Shown: positions 25,572 to 33,776, counted from the first letter of the stretch. The stretch: 64,000 nucleotides of DNA from Catellatospora bangladeshensis (GCF_016862575.1 NZ_BONF01000011.1:248001-312000), one strand, 5' to 3'. Numbers and translations are program-made. The notes: a model not told the origin generated them from the sequence alone.

Positions 25572-26885
25572 TCAAGCCGCTGTGATCCGGAACAACGTGA
25601 TCTCTCCGAAGTGCTCGGTGCGGGTCTGCGGGTAGCGGCGGCGCAGCAGCGAGGCGAAGAACTCCGGGCCGGTCAGCACGGGCAGGTCCGCGGGCAGCGC
25701 CTTGACCGCCGGTCCGTGCGTGTACACGAGCACCACCTCGCCCGCCTGGCGCAGCCCCACCCGCAGCAGCCGGGACAGCTCGCGCTGCTCGTACAGCCGC
25801 CACACGTCCACGCTCACCACCGCCTCGAACGCGCCGTCGGGGTACGGCGACCACGTGCCCAGCAGGTGCAGGTTGCTATCGGAGCGCGGTCGCCCGTGGT
25901 CGTGGGTGACCGCCCGCTCCCCCAGCGGCACCTCGTCGGTGCCGAACGCCTGCCACAGCACCGCCCGGCCGCCGAACTCGGCGCCGAGCACCGGCCACAC
26001 CTCGGCCAGCCGCCCCACCCCGTGCTCGGCGCAGGCGGCCAGCGCCTGCCGGTAGTGCCGGATCTTGCGGGTGACCTCGGTCGGCGCGGGCAGGTCAACC
26101 AGCTCCGCGTCCAGGCACCGGTGCCGGTCCCGGAACAGCTCCAGGTTGACCCCGTAGTCCTGCTGCAGGTTGGCCAGGTCGCGTACGGCCGGCACGTGGA
26201 ACCCGGCCGCGAGCGGGTCGTACCCGAACGCCGCGTCGCCGAGCACCCGGTGCACCCGCAGCGCCAGGTCGGTGTCCTCGAAGCCCCAGCGCGTGCCGTA
26301 CGCCTCGTCGAACCCGCCCGCGTCCAGCACCGCCTGCCGGGGCAGCGACACGTTGTTGGTCAGCGCGAACACCCACGGCGCGCCCGCCAGCCACTCCTGC
26401 GGCGACTCGTCGCGCCCCGGCACCCGGAACCGGAAGTCCTCGTGCCGCGGCCCGGCCAGCTCGTGCGTGAGCGGCGCACCTTCCAGCGCGGCGGCCAGCA
26501 CGGCCCAGTCCCCCTCGTACCGCTTGCCGATCAGCACCGCGGGCCCGTCGCGCCTGTCGTGGAAGGCGAGGTGCCGTTCCAGCAGCCGGGGCTCGGCAAG
26601 CACGTCGCTGTCGAGGAAGCAGAGCAGCTCGCCCGCGGCCAGCGCCACGGCCCGGTTGCGCGCGGCGGCCCGGCCCCGGTTCTCCGGCAGGCTGTCGAAC
26701 CGGAACGCGAACGGGTACACCGCGCCGGTCAGCTCTGCGTACGGCGCCGGATCGGAGCCGTCGTTGACCACCACGACCTCGAACAGCGCCGGGTCGAGGG
26801 TCTGCCGGCGCAGCGCGGCGAGGGTCAGCGCGAGCGTGTGCGCGTCGCCGAAGGTCGGGATGAGCACGCTCAGGCGCGGGGACAT
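25572..26885 (-). CDS. GT2-family glycosyltransferase
   Basis: 437 residues from ATG at 26885 (GGAGGGCC upstream). The GT-A fold begins at once: RLSVLIPTFGDAHTLALTLA, VVVVNDGSDP, ENRGRAAARNRAVALA and the metal-binding DSD in LLCFLDSDVLAEP. A galactosyltransferase-like acceptor region follows (GFDEAYGTRWGFEDTDLALR). The C-terminal about 150 residues are less conserved and may bind the acceptor. It has no transmembrane segment, so it acts at the cytoplasmic face on a surface glycan or secondary metabolite. It is divergent from the metG leader. Confidence 0.88.
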   Translation of the reverse strand: MSPRLSVLIPTFGDAHTLALTLAALRRQTLDPALFEVVVVNDGSDPAPYAELTGAVYPFAFRFDSLPENRGRAAARNRAVALAAGELLCFLDSDVLAEPRLLERHLAFHDRRDGPAVLIGKRYEGDWAVLAAALEGAPLTHELAGPRHEDFRFRVPGRDESPQEWLAGAPWVFALTNNVSLPRQAVLDAGGFDEAYGTRWGFEDTDLALRVHRVLGDAAFGYDPLAAGFHVPAVRDLANLQQDYGVNLELFRDRHRCLDAELVDLPAPTEVTRKIRHYRQALAACAEHGVGRLAEVWPVLGAEFGGRAVLWQAFGTDEVPLGERAVTHDHGRPRSDSNLHLLGTWSPYPDGAFEAVVSVDVWRLYEQRELSRLLRVGLRQAGEVVLVYTHGPAVKALPADLPVLTGPEFFASLLRRRYPQTRTEHFGEITLFRITAA

Positions 26886-26935
26886 GGCCCTCCGTTCCAG
26901 CGGCGGGGCCGCGTCCATGGACTACCGCCCGATCC

Positions 26936-26998
26936 TGAAAGCTCCGGAGAGCGCTTTCAAGCGCTGCCCATCCAGTGGAACACGTCGATTTTCGAAAA
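26936..26998. promoter_or_regulatory. Palindromic sites upstream of the GT2 gene and metG leader
   Basis: TGAAAGC (26936-26942) and GCTTTCA (26953-26959) form perfect 7-bp arms split by 10 nt. The overlapping GAGAGCGCTTTC differs by one base from the LacI-type GAGAGCGCTCTC operators before GH81. TTTTCGAAAA (26989-26998) is a separate perfect palindrome in a locally AT-rich stretch. Binding factors unknown. Confidence 0.45.
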
Positions 26999-27110
26999 TG
27001 CTGCGAATGGGCAGGTCGGCGCCTGTCCGCACCCGCCGCTGTCATCGACCCGACCCGCCGCCGCTGCAAACGCCTCGTCCGTGCGCGGCGGCCGGTGCTA
27101 CCGTGAGCGC

Positions 27111-27161
27111 GTGATCTACTCGTCGTGCCAGGTGATGATGCCCCGCTTCCGGGGCTGCTGA
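27111..27161 (+). CDS. Leaderless 16-residue leader peptide ahead of metG
   Basis: GTG at 27111 is exactly 6 nt after TACCGT (27099-27104). The peptide is VIYSSCQVMMPRFRGC and stops at 27159-27161. Its only ATG codons are the tandem pair at 27135-27140, placed immediately before the 5' arm of a hairpin. For a gene that charges tRNA-Met this is the layout of a transcription- or translation-attenuating leader: scarce Met-tRNA would stall ribosomes at the Met pair and change the downstream fold. No homologue is known to me; the assignment is inferred from position and codon content. Confidence 0.55.
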   Translation: MIYSSCQVMMPRFRGC

Positions 27162-27199
27162 CACGCGCGTACACACGCCAGGCCCCGCGTCCGGGGCCT
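27140..27199 (+). promoter_or_regulatory. Candidate attenuator: two interchangeable hairpins before metG
   Basis: Hairpin 1: GCCCCG-CTTC-CGGGGC (27140-27155). Hairpin 2: AGGCCCCG-CGTC-CGGGGCCT (27180-27199). The arms are interchangeable, so arm 2 of hairpin 1 can instead pair with arm 1 of hairpin 2. Hairpin 1 overlaps the end of the leader peptide. There is no U-tract after hairpin 2, so the output could be Rho-independent without U-tract, Rho-dependent or translational. Confidence 0.55.
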
Positions 27200-27245
27200 C
27201 GGCGACGGGTCGACGCTCCGGCTTGGATTCGAGCAGGAGGCACCC

Positions 27246-28757
27246 ATGACCCGCGTCTACCTCACCACCACCATCCCGTACGTCAACGCCGCCCCGCACC
27301 TCGGCTTCGCGCTGGAGGCGGTGCAGGCCGACGTGCTCGCCCGGCACCACCGCGCCCGCGGGCACCAGGTCAGGCTGCTCACCGGCACCGACGACAACTC
27401 GCTGAAGAACGTGCTCGCCGCCGAGCAGGCCGGGCTGCCCGTGCAGGACTTCGTCGACTCCAACGCGGCCCGCTTCGCCGCGCTGCGCGAGCCGCTCGCA
27501 TTGTCGTACGACGACTTCATCCGCACCAGCCGCGACCCGCGCCACCGCCCCGGTGTCGAGGCGCTCTGGCGCGCCTGCGCGCACGACCTCTACCAGGACA
27601 CCTACGAGGGCCTGTACTGCGTCGGCTGCGAGCACTACCTCACCCCCGACGAACTGGACGGATCCGGGCACTGTCCCGAGCACCGCACCCCGCCGCAGCG
27701 CATCACCGAGCAGAACTGGTTCTTCCGGCTGTCCCGCTACGCCGCGCCGCTGCGGGAGGCGATCACCGGCGGTCGGCTGCGCATCGAACCCGAGTCGCGC
27801 CGCAACGAGGTGCTCGCCTTCATCGACGCCGGGCTGCGCGACTTCTCCGTCTCCCGTTCGCAGGCCCGCGCCCGGGGCTGGGGCATCACCGTGCCGGACG
27901 ACCCCGGCCAGGTGATCTACGTGTGGTGGGACGCCCTGGGCAACTACCTCACCGCCCTCGGGTACGGGTCGGACGGCGACGCCTACCGCACCTGGTGGGA
28001 GCAGGCCGACCGGCGCGTGCACGTGATCGGCAAGGGCGTGCTGCGCTTCCATGCCGTGTACTGGCCCGCGATCCTGCTGTCGGCCGGGCTGCCGCTGCCC
28101 ACCGACATCCTGATCCACGACTACCTCACCGCCGGCGGGCAGAAGATCAGCAAATCATCGGGTACGCCGGTGGACCCCGTCGCGCTCGCCGGGCGCTACG
28201 GCACCGACGCGGTGCGGTGCTGGCTGCTGCGCGAGGTGCCCCGGGTCGGCGACGCCGACTTCACCGTCGACCGGCTCGTCGAGCGCGCCGACGCGGACCT
28301 GGCCGGGGGCGCGGGCAACCTGGTCAACCGGGTGGTCACCATGGTCCACCGCTACCGGGCCGGGCTGGTCCCGGCCGACGCCGTTCCGGTGCCCGAGGCG
28401 AAGGAGCTGGTGGAGGCCGTCGCGGAGGCGCCGTGGACGATCGCGGCCGGGCTGGACGACTTCGACTTCCGGCGGGCCGCGGCGGCGGTGTGGGCGGTGG
28501 TCGAGGAGGCCAACCGGTTCGTCGAGCAGACGCGGCCGTGGGAGCTGGCGAAGGCGGAACGGTCCGGCGACCCCGACGCCGGGGTACGCCTCGACGGCGC
28601 GCTGGCCGCCCTGCTGACCGCCTGCCGAGCGGTGGGCGACCTGCTGGCCCCGTTCCTGCCCGGCGCCTCCGCCCTGGTCACCGCCCAGTGCACACCCGGC
28701 CCCGACGGCACCCTGCCCCCGCCCGCTCCCCTGTTCCCCCGCCTCACCGACTCCTGA
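27246..28757 (+). CDS. metG: Methionine--tRNA ligase
   Basis: 503 residues with a GCAGGAGG ribosome site. Class Ia synthetase: the HIGH-equivalent HLGF in NAAPHLGFALEAVQADV near 18, the KMSKS-equivalent KISKS near residue 301, and VWWDALGNYLTALGY of the catalytic core. The connective-peptide zinc knot reads CVGC ... CPEH, so the fourth ligand is His rather than Cys. It lacks the C-terminal tRNA-binding extension of larger MetRSs. The reduced size and the attenuator-like leader suggest a regulated second copy, but a primary role cannot be excluded. It charges tRNA-Met with methionine in the cytoplasm. Confidence 0.92.
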   Translation: MTRVYLTTTIPYVNAAPHLGFALEAVQADVLARHHRARGHQVRLLTGTDDNSLKNVLAAEQAGLPVQDFVDSNAARFAALREPLALSYDDFIRTSRDPRHRPGVEALWRACAHDLYQDTYEGLYCVGCEHYLTPDELDGSGHCPEHRTPPQRITEQNWFFRLSRYAAPLREAITGGRLRIEPESRRNEVLAFIDAGLRDFSVSRSQARARGWGITVPDDPGQVIYVWWDALGNYLTALGYGSDGDAYRTWWEQADRRVHVIGKGVLRFHAVYWPAILLSAGLPLPTDILIHDYLTAGGQKISKSSGTPVDPVALAGRYGTDAVRCWLLREVPRVGDADFTVDRLVERADADLAGGAGNLVNRVVTMVHRYRAGLVPADAVPVPEAKELVEAVAEAPWTIAAGLDDFDFRRAAAAVWAVVEEANRFVEQTRPWELAKAERSGDPDAGVRLDGALAALLTACRAVGDLLAPFLPGASALVTAQCTPGPDGTLPPPAPLFPRLTDS

Positions 28758-28797
28758 CCCACCCCACCCCGGCCGGCGCCGGCCGCCGCGGCGCGAA

Positions 28798-28858
28798 GAT
28801 CGCCGTCTCGTGTCACAAAGTGCAGCCAGACCACAGGTTGTGACACGAGACGCCGATC
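28798..28858 (+). repeat. 61-bp GATC-to-GATC palindromic element, copy A
   Basis: Left arm GATCGCCGTCTCGTGTCAC, loop with AAAGTGCAG and CCACAGGTT, right arm GTGACACGAGACGCCGATC. Arms are 19 bp with one mismatch. It starts about 40 nt after the metG stop. Confidence 0.88.
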
Positions 28859-28901
28859 ATCGGTCGTCACGACCAGCGCCCCGGGGAACGGTCGGCCCCA
28901 T

Positions 28902-28962
28902 GATCGGCGTCTCGTGTCAGAAAGTGTGGCTGGACCGCAGGTTTGGACACGAGGCAGCGATC
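28902..28962 (+). repeat. 61-bp GATC-to-GATC palindromic element, copy B
   Basis: Left GATCGGCGTCTCGTGTCAG, loop AAAGTGTGG ... CCGCAGGTT, right GGACACGAGGCAGCGATC. Same length and orientation as copy A, 43 nt away from it, forming a tandem pair between metG and the Sap/GAP gene. Confidence 0.85.
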
Positions 28963-29017
28963 ATGGACCGGCCGGGCCGGCCGCGCCCGGCGGGCCGGGG
29001 CAGGCGGGTCGGTGGGG

Positions 29018-29695
29018 TCAGTGCCAGAGGCCGCCGAGGCCCTTGCCGAACAGGACGGCGCCGATGACGGCGAGCAGGACGGTCATGACGGCGGCGTTGT
29101 GCTCGGCGAGCCACGCGTGGAGGCGCTTGAGCCACGGGCCCATCCGGTCGCGGGCGAACTCGTAGCCGATGACCGGGATGGCGACCGTGCTTACCGCGAT
29201 CACCGCGAAGATGAGCACCGCGAGCGCGGCCCCGCCCGCGCTCAGCCCGGCCGTGCCGACGACGAGCCCGGCGGCCGCCAGCAGGGGCAGGTTCTTCACG
29301 TTGCCGGCGGAGAGCAGGAGGCCGAGCCCGATCGCCTTACCAGTGGTGATCTTGTCGACTGCCGCGAGCCACATCGGCATCTTCGGCTGCTCGCCGGGCT
29401 TGGGCCGGCTCCGCCACTGCCAGACGGCGAGGCCGAGCAGCAGCAGGCCCAGCACCAGCTTGATCACCGACGCGATGGTCGTCGGCTCGCCGCCGGAGCC
29501 GATACTGGTGCGCCCGGCCAGCGCGATGAAGACGACGACGGCGACCATGATGCCGATGACCCAGCCGAGCAGGAAGCCCGCCGCGGCGGCACCGGCGCGC
29601 GGGGCGAGCAGCATGATGATGACCGCGATGATCGGGATCGGGCTGATCGCCACCCCGAGCGCCAGTGGCAGCAGTTCCCCGATCACCTCGCCCAT
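29018..29695 (-). CDS. GAP/Sap-family (SfLAP, PF11139-like) membrane protein
   Basis: 225 residues with about six transmembrane helices in two triads. The N-terminus LLPLALGVAISPIPIIAVII and the block GKAIGLGLLLSAGNVKNLPL with its conserved Asn are typical of the Sap/GAP proteins. These resemble LysE exporters, and in mycobacteria they are linked to lipid export. The substrate here is unknown. A second, diverged paralogue lies at 31734-32411, flanking the DUF72 and GT8 genes. It is divergent from DUF72, with about 50 nt between the start codons. Confidence 0.85.
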   Translation of the reverse strand: MGEVIGELLPLALGVAISPIPIIAVIIMLLAPRAGAAAAGFLLGWVIGIMVAVVVFIALAGRTSIGSGGEPTTIASVIKLVLGLLLLGLAVWQWRSRPKPGEQPKMPMWLAAVDKITTGKAIGLGLLLSAGNVKNLPLLAAAGLVVGTAGLSAGGAALAVLIFAVIAVSTVAIPVIGYEFARDRMGPWLKRLHAWLAEHNAAVMTVLLAVIGAVLFGKGLGGLWH

Positions 29696-29746
29696 GGCAA
29701 GCAGCGTATGGCGTGCAACCGGCTTGTTCGGGGTAAACGCCCAGGT

Positions 29747-30622
29747 ATGGGCGAGATCCTGGTGGGCACGGCGTCGTGGACCGACAGCACCCTGCTCGCG
29801 TCGGGCTGGTACCCGGAGTCGGCGAACACGCCGGAGCGGCGGCTGAAGTACTACGCGACGCGGTTCCCGCTGGTCGAGGTCGACGCGACCTACTACGCCG
29901 TGCCAGGGGAGAGCACGGTCGAGCTGTGGGCGGCGCGTACGCCGAAGGACTTCACCTTCAACATCAAGGCGTTCAGCATGCTCACCGGGCACCCGACGAA
30001 GGTGAGCGCGCTGCCCAAGGACCTGCGCCCGGAGACCGACAAGCGCAACGTGTACCCGGACGGGCTGGACCGGCAGGCGTACGAGGACGTGTGGAGCCGC
30101 TTCCTGTCCGCGCTGGACCCGCTGGTCGAGGCGGGCAAGCTGGGGATGCTGCTGTTCCAGTTCCCGCCGTGGTTCACCATCCGCCGCGACAACAAGCAGT
30201 ACCTGCTGGAGGTGGCGAAGCGCTGCGCGCCGCTGCGGGTGGGCATCGAGTTGCGCCACGAGTCGTGGTTCAAGGGCGACAACGCGGCCGAGACGCTCGA
30301 GTTCCTGCGAAAGCACGAGCTGCCGTACGTGTGCGTGGACATGCCGCAGGGGCACAAGAACTCGGTGCCACCGGTGCTCGCGGCGACCGCCGACCTGGCC
30401 GCGGTGCGCTTCCACGGGCACAGCGACAGGTGGACCAGCAAGGACATCCACGAGAAGTTCGGCTACCTGTACAAGCCGCGCGAGCTGAAGGACTGGGCGC
30501 CGAAGCTGCGCGAGCTGGCCGGCGACGCCGAGCGCACGCACGTGCTGATGAACAACTGCTACTCCGACTATGCCCAGCGCAACGCGGCCCAGCTGGTCGA
30601 TCTGCTGTCGGGGGACAGCTGA
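29747..30622 (+). CDS. DUF72 (YecE-like) TIM-barrel protein
   Basis: 291 residues from ATG at 29747. The DUF72 pattern is complete: MGEILVGTASWTD at the N-terminus, YYATRFPLVEVDATYYAVPG, TPKDFTFNIKAFSMLTGHP, GMLLFQFPPWF, IELRHESWF and AVRFHGH-containing third quarter. The final FGYLYKPRELKDWAPKLREL and NNCYSDYAQRNA are also typical. The domain is an about 290-residue TIM barrel of unknown catalytic function that is frequent in bacteria. It shares an upstream region with the divergent Sap/GAP gene. Confidence 0.93.
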   Translation: MGEILVGTASWTDSTLLASGWYPESANTPERRLKYYATRFPLVEVDATYYAVPGESTVELWAARTPKDFTFNIKAFSMLTGHPTKVSALPKDLRPETDKRNVYPDGLDRQAYEDVWSRFLSALDPLVEAGKLGMLLFQFPPWFTIRRDNKQYLLEVAKRCAPLRVGIELRHESWFKGDNAAETLEFLRKHELPYVCVDMPQGHKNSVPPVLAATADLAAVRFHGHSDRWTSKDIHEKFGYLYKPRELKDWAPKLRELAGDAERTHVLMNNCYSDYAQRNAAQLVDLLSGDS

Positions 30623-30650
30623 GACGGCGGCCGGCGTCCATGATGGGCAC

Positions 30651-30833
30651 ATGTCGCACGAGTCGGAACCTCCCGCCCGGCCCTCGGCCCGGCGCGCGCT
30701 GCTGCTCGGTGTCGCCGGCGCGATCCTCCTGATCGCCAGCGTGCTGGGCTGCGCCCTCCTGCTCACCACGCTGTGGGGGAGCAACGCACAACCCGCCGCT
30801 TCATATGCGGCGGCGTCGGCGGGCATCCGCTGA
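30651..30833 (+). CDS. Single-span small membrane protein
   Basis: 60 residues from ATG at 30651, 28 nt after the DUF72 stop. A charged, Pro-rich start (SHESEPPARPSARR) leads into one transmembrane helix (ALLLGVAGAILLIASVLGCALLLTTLW) and a short Ala-rich outer tail. No family recognised. It may be cotranscribed with DUF72. Support is the clean membrane topology and position; no strong ribosome site is visible, so confidence is moderate. Confidence 0.55.
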   Translation: MSHESEPPARPSARRALLLGVAGAILLIASVLGCALLLTTLWGSNAQPAASYAAASAGIR

Positions 30834-30908
30834 CCATTGCAAGTTGTAGACAGATATCCAGCAAGAACGCGATGGTAATCATGCAAGCTCTGTGATAGAC
30901 AGTCGTGC
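30834..30908 (+). promoter_or_regulatory. AT-rich promoter region of the GT8 gene
   Basis: This 75-nt gap is far less GC-rich than its surroundings. It contains TTGCAAGTTG, then TAGACAG twice (30847-30853 and 30895-30901). TGATAG next to the second copy could act as a -10 about 10 nt from the ATG. Exact promoter boxes are uncertain. Confidence 0.4.
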
Positions 30909-31721
30909 ATGGACATCGCCTTCGCGTTCGACGAGGCATACGCCGAGCACGTGCAGGTCGCGGTGGAGTCGGTGCTCGACTGCCATCCCGGCTCCCCCGG
31001 CCTGACGTTCTGGCTGCTCACCACGGAGGCGGTGGCCAAGGAGCGGGAGCCCGCGCTGCGCCGCCAGCTCGCGGGCCGGGGCCGCCTGCGCCTGCTCACC
31101 ACCGGCGACGAGTTCCGCGCCCTGCCCGTCGTCGGCGAGGAGTGGCTGTCCTACGTCTCCGCCGGCATGTACCTGCGGCTGCTGCTGCCCGCTCTGGTCG
31201 GCCCGGACGTCACCCGGCTGCTCTACCTCGACGTGGACGTGCAGGTCAGCGGCGACCTGACGCCGCTGTGGCAGCTCGACCTCGGCGACGCCCCGCTGGC
31301 CGCCGTGCGCGACGCGTTCACGGCCACGTTCGCCACCCACGGCGGCGTGCCCGGGGCCGGGCCGGAGCACGACCCGGACGCGCCGTACTTCAACTCCGGC
31401 GTGCTGCTGATGAACCTGCCGGTGTGGCGGCGCGACCGGATCAGCGCCCAGTGCCTGACCTACCTCGCCGCGTACGCCGACCGGCTGCGCTTTCCCGACC
31501 AGGACGCGCTGAACCTGATCGCCTACGGCCGCTGGCTGCGGCTGCCGCACCGCTGGAACAACATGCGCAGCTTCCTGCTGGAGCAGACCCCGGACACCCC
31601 GCACGACACCCGCGTCATGCACTTCGCCGGTCCGCGCAAGCCGTGGACCGAGGGCTTCCGGCCCGGCTTCCGGTACGAGCGGTATCAGGCGCTCGCCGCC
31701 CGCGCCGCCGCCTACGGCTGA
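30909..31721 (+). CDS. GT8-family glycosyltransferase
   Basis: 270 residues. GT8 signatures in order: MDIAFAFDEAYAEHVQVAVE at the start, RLLYLDVDVQVSGDLTPLW with the metal-binding D-V-D near 102, PYFNSGVLLMNLPVWR near 158, DQDALNLIAYG and the C-terminal HFAGPRKPWTEGF. The enzyme transfers a hexose from a UDP-sugar with retention of configuration, at the inner membrane face; family members build lipopolysaccharide-type or other surface glycans. It lies between two Sap/GAP transporters, so its product might be exported. No signal peptide or transmembrane segment is seen. Confidence 0.92.
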   Translation: MDIAFAFDEAYAEHVQVAVESVLDCHPGSPGLTFWLLTTEAVAKEREPALRRQLAGRGRLRLLTTGDEFRALPVVGEEWLSYVSAGMYLRLLLPALVGPDVTRLLYLDVDVQVSGDLTPLWQLDLGDAPLAAVRDAFTATFATHGGVPGAGPEHDPDAPYFNSGVLLMNLPVWRRDRISAQCLTYLAAYADRLRFPDQDALNLIAYGRWLRLPHRWNNMRSFLLEQTPDTPHDTRVMHFAGPRKPWTEGFRPGFRYERYQALAARAAAYG

Positions 31722-31733
31722 CCGGCCCGCTGG

Positions 31734-32411
31734 TCAGTGCCCGAGCAGGGTGCGCGCGCCGTGGCTGATCAGCAGCACCCCGAAGACGAGCAGCAGGCCC
31801 GCCATGACCAGCAGGTGATGGCGGGACAGCCAGGTCTTGCACCGGTCGAGGTGGGTCGCGGCCCGCTCCCCGCCGGCCAGGTACAGCCCGACCAGCACGA
31901 TCACCGGCAGGCATGAGATCAGCGAGAACACGCTCAGGGCCAGCACCGCGACGGCGGTCGGATCGCCGGCCAGGCCGTGTGCGGCGCCCGCGCACAGGGC
32001 CAGGTTCTTCGGGTCCACGCCGTACATCAGCAGCGCCAGCACGGCGGCCTTGACCGGTGACCACCGGTCGGCGCTCGCCATCCACTTCGGCATCGCGTGC
32101 TGCCCGTTGCTGCGCCGGTGCCGCACCACGTGCAGGTACGCCGCCGCGAGCAGCCCGACGCCGAACACGACCCGCAGCACCCCGGCGGCGGTGCCCGATC
32201 CGCCGTCCATCCCGACCCGGTAGCCCTGCCCGGCGAGCAGGTACACGGCCGAGCTGACCGCGATCACGCCGGCCAGCGCCCCGGCCAGGAACGCCGGTCC
32301 CGCCACCCGGGCGCGCCGGGAGAACAGCACCAGGATCGCCGCGATGATCGGCAGCGGGCTCGCCGCCACCCCCAGCGCGTACGGCACCACCCCCGCCAGC
32401 GCCCCACCCAT
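31734..32411 (-). CDS. GAP/Sap-family membrane protein, second paralogue
   Basis: 225 residues, the same length as the paralogue at 29018-29695. Matching landmarks: VPYALGVAASPLPIIAAILV at the N-terminus, KWMASADRWSPVKAAVLALL in the middle and the amide-containing KNLAL after VDP. Six helices are expected. It converges with the GT8 gene, with only 12 nt between the stops. The sequence has diverged considerably from its paralogue, so this is not a recent duplication. Export of a lipid or glycolipid is a family-based guess. Confidence 0.83.
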   Translation of the reverse strand: MGGALAGVVPYALGVAASPLPIIAAILVLFSRRARVAGPAFLAGALAGVIAVSSAVYLLAGQGYRVGMDGGSGTAAGVLRVVFGVGLLAAAYLHVVRHRRSNGQHAMPKWMASADRWSPVKAAVLALLMYGVDPKNLALCAGAAHGLAGDPTAVAVLALSVFSLISCLPVIVLVGLYLAGGERAATHLDRCKTWLSRHHLLVMAGLLLVFGVLLISHGARTLLGH

Positions 32412-32528
32412 GCCCTCATCCTGCGGCTTCCCGCACGCCGATCTGGCGCGAACGCCCCCATCCGCGTCCGGAACGCAGGCGGCCCGCCCCGCCGAGGTGG
32501 CGTGGGCGGGCCGGTGCGCTCGCGTGGG

Positions 32529-33776
32529 TCAGGGGCAGCTGAGAACGCCGTCGAGCGGGTCGGCGCCGCACAGGTCGAAGCCGGGGCCGCCGTCGACGGT
32601 GTCGTTGCCGCGCACCCGGTCGCCGACGGAGAGGATGTCGTCGCCGTCCTCGCCGTACACCGTGTCGGATCCGTTGCCGCCGCTGACGAAGTCGCGGCCG
32701 GGACCGCCGTAGATCGTGTCGTCGCCGCCGAGGCCGTTGATGATGTCGCTGCCGCCCAGGCCGCAGATGACGTCGTTGCCGGGCGTGCCGTTGAGCACGT
32801 CGCTGCGCTGGGTGCCGGTGATCGTGCAGACCGGTCCGGCCGGCGCGATCCGGGTGTCCTCGCTGTCGGCGTTGTCGGCCGTGTTCGGGTCGTGCGTGGC
32901 GCTGGTGATGCCGCTGCTGTTGGTGATCATGCCGGTCGCGGCCGGGTTCACCGTGACGACCAGCGTGAACGTGGCCGTGCCGGTGGCCAGGCTGCTCCTG
33001 GTCGCGGTTACCGTGCCGGTGCCGCCGACCGGCGGCGTGCTCGCCGTCCAGCCCGCGGGCGAGCTGAACGAGACGAACGTGGTGTTCGCTGGGATGTCGT
33101 CGGTGAACACGACGTTCTGCGCGGCGTTCGGCCCGCTGTTGCCCACCTCGATCGTGTACGTCAGCAGGCCGCCGGCCGTCACCGGGTCCGGCGCGTCCGT
33201 CTTGCGGATGGCGAGGTTCGCCGAGGGCTGCCCGATCTGGGTGGTCTCGGTGGAGGTGTTGCTGTCTGGGTCCGGGTCGGCGGTGGCCGAGGCGACCTTG
33301 GCGGTGTTCGACAGCTGCCCGGTGGCGGCGGCGTCGACGGCCACGACCAGCGTGAATGTGGCCGTGCCGACGGCGAGGCTGTCGGCGGTCGCGCTGACGG
33401 TGCCGGTGGTGCCGACCGGCGGTGTCGTCGCGGTCCAGCCCGCGGGCGAGCTGAGCGAGACGAACGTGGTCCCCGCCGGGAGGGTATCGGTCAGCTCGGC
33501 GTCCTCGGCCACGTCCGGACCGTTGTTGGTGACCGTGATCGTGTAGGTCAGGTTCCCGCCCGGGAGCACGGGGTCGTCCGAGTCGCCCTTGTCCACCGCG
33601 AGGTCGGCCTCGACAACGGACCCGCTGTTGCGCGGATTCGGCGCACCCTCGTGCACCTGGTTGATGACGATGTCGGGTGAGACCGCCGCGGCGGCCGACG
33701 GCAGGACCGGCCCCGCCAGCGACGCCGACATGCCGACCAGGGCAGGCAGGGCCGCCCTCCGTACCCAGTGACGCAT
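32529..33776 (-). CDS. Secreted protein with two DUF11 repeats and RTX-like calcium repeats
   Basis: 415 residues with an AGGAGG ribosome site. The signal peptide ends near SAAAA. Two DUF11 beta-sandwich repeats follow (VLPGGNLTYTITVTNNGPDV ... TFTLVVAVDAAATG and VTAGGLLTYTIEVGNSGPNA ... TFTLVVTVNPAATG). Then come RTX nonapeptide repeats near residues 320-395 (GTPGNDVICGLGGSDIINGL, GGDDTIYGGPGRDFVSGGNG), which fold into a Ca2+-bound beta-roll outside the cell. The last residues contain two Cys. It may be a surface adhesin or matrix protein; no catalytic domain is seen. Confidence 0.9.
   Translation of the reverse strand: MRHWVRRAALPALVGMSASLAGPVLPSAAAAVSPDIVINQVHEGAPNPRNSGSVVEADLAVDKGDSDDPVLPGGNLTYTITVTNNGPDVAEDAELTDTLPAGTTFVSLSSPAGWTATTPPVGTTGTVSATADSLAVGTATFTLVVAVDAAATGQLSNTAKVASATADPDPDSNTSTETTQIGQPSANLAIRKTDAPDPVTAGGLLTYTIEVGNSGPNAAQNVVFTDDIPANTTFVSFSSPAGWTASTPPVGGTGTVTATRSSLATGTATFTLVVTVNPAATGMITNSSGITSATHDPNTADNADSEDTRIAPAGPVCTITGTQRSDVLNGTPGNDVICGLGGSDIINGLGGDDTIYGGPGRDFVSGGNGSDTVYGEDGDDILSVGDRVRGNDTVDGGPGFDLCGADPLDGVLSCP

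Noticed and set aside
27200-27245. T-loop-like GGATTCGAGC resembling a tRNA end
   Set aside because: No acceptor or anticodon stems can be built around it, and it lies in the metG leader.
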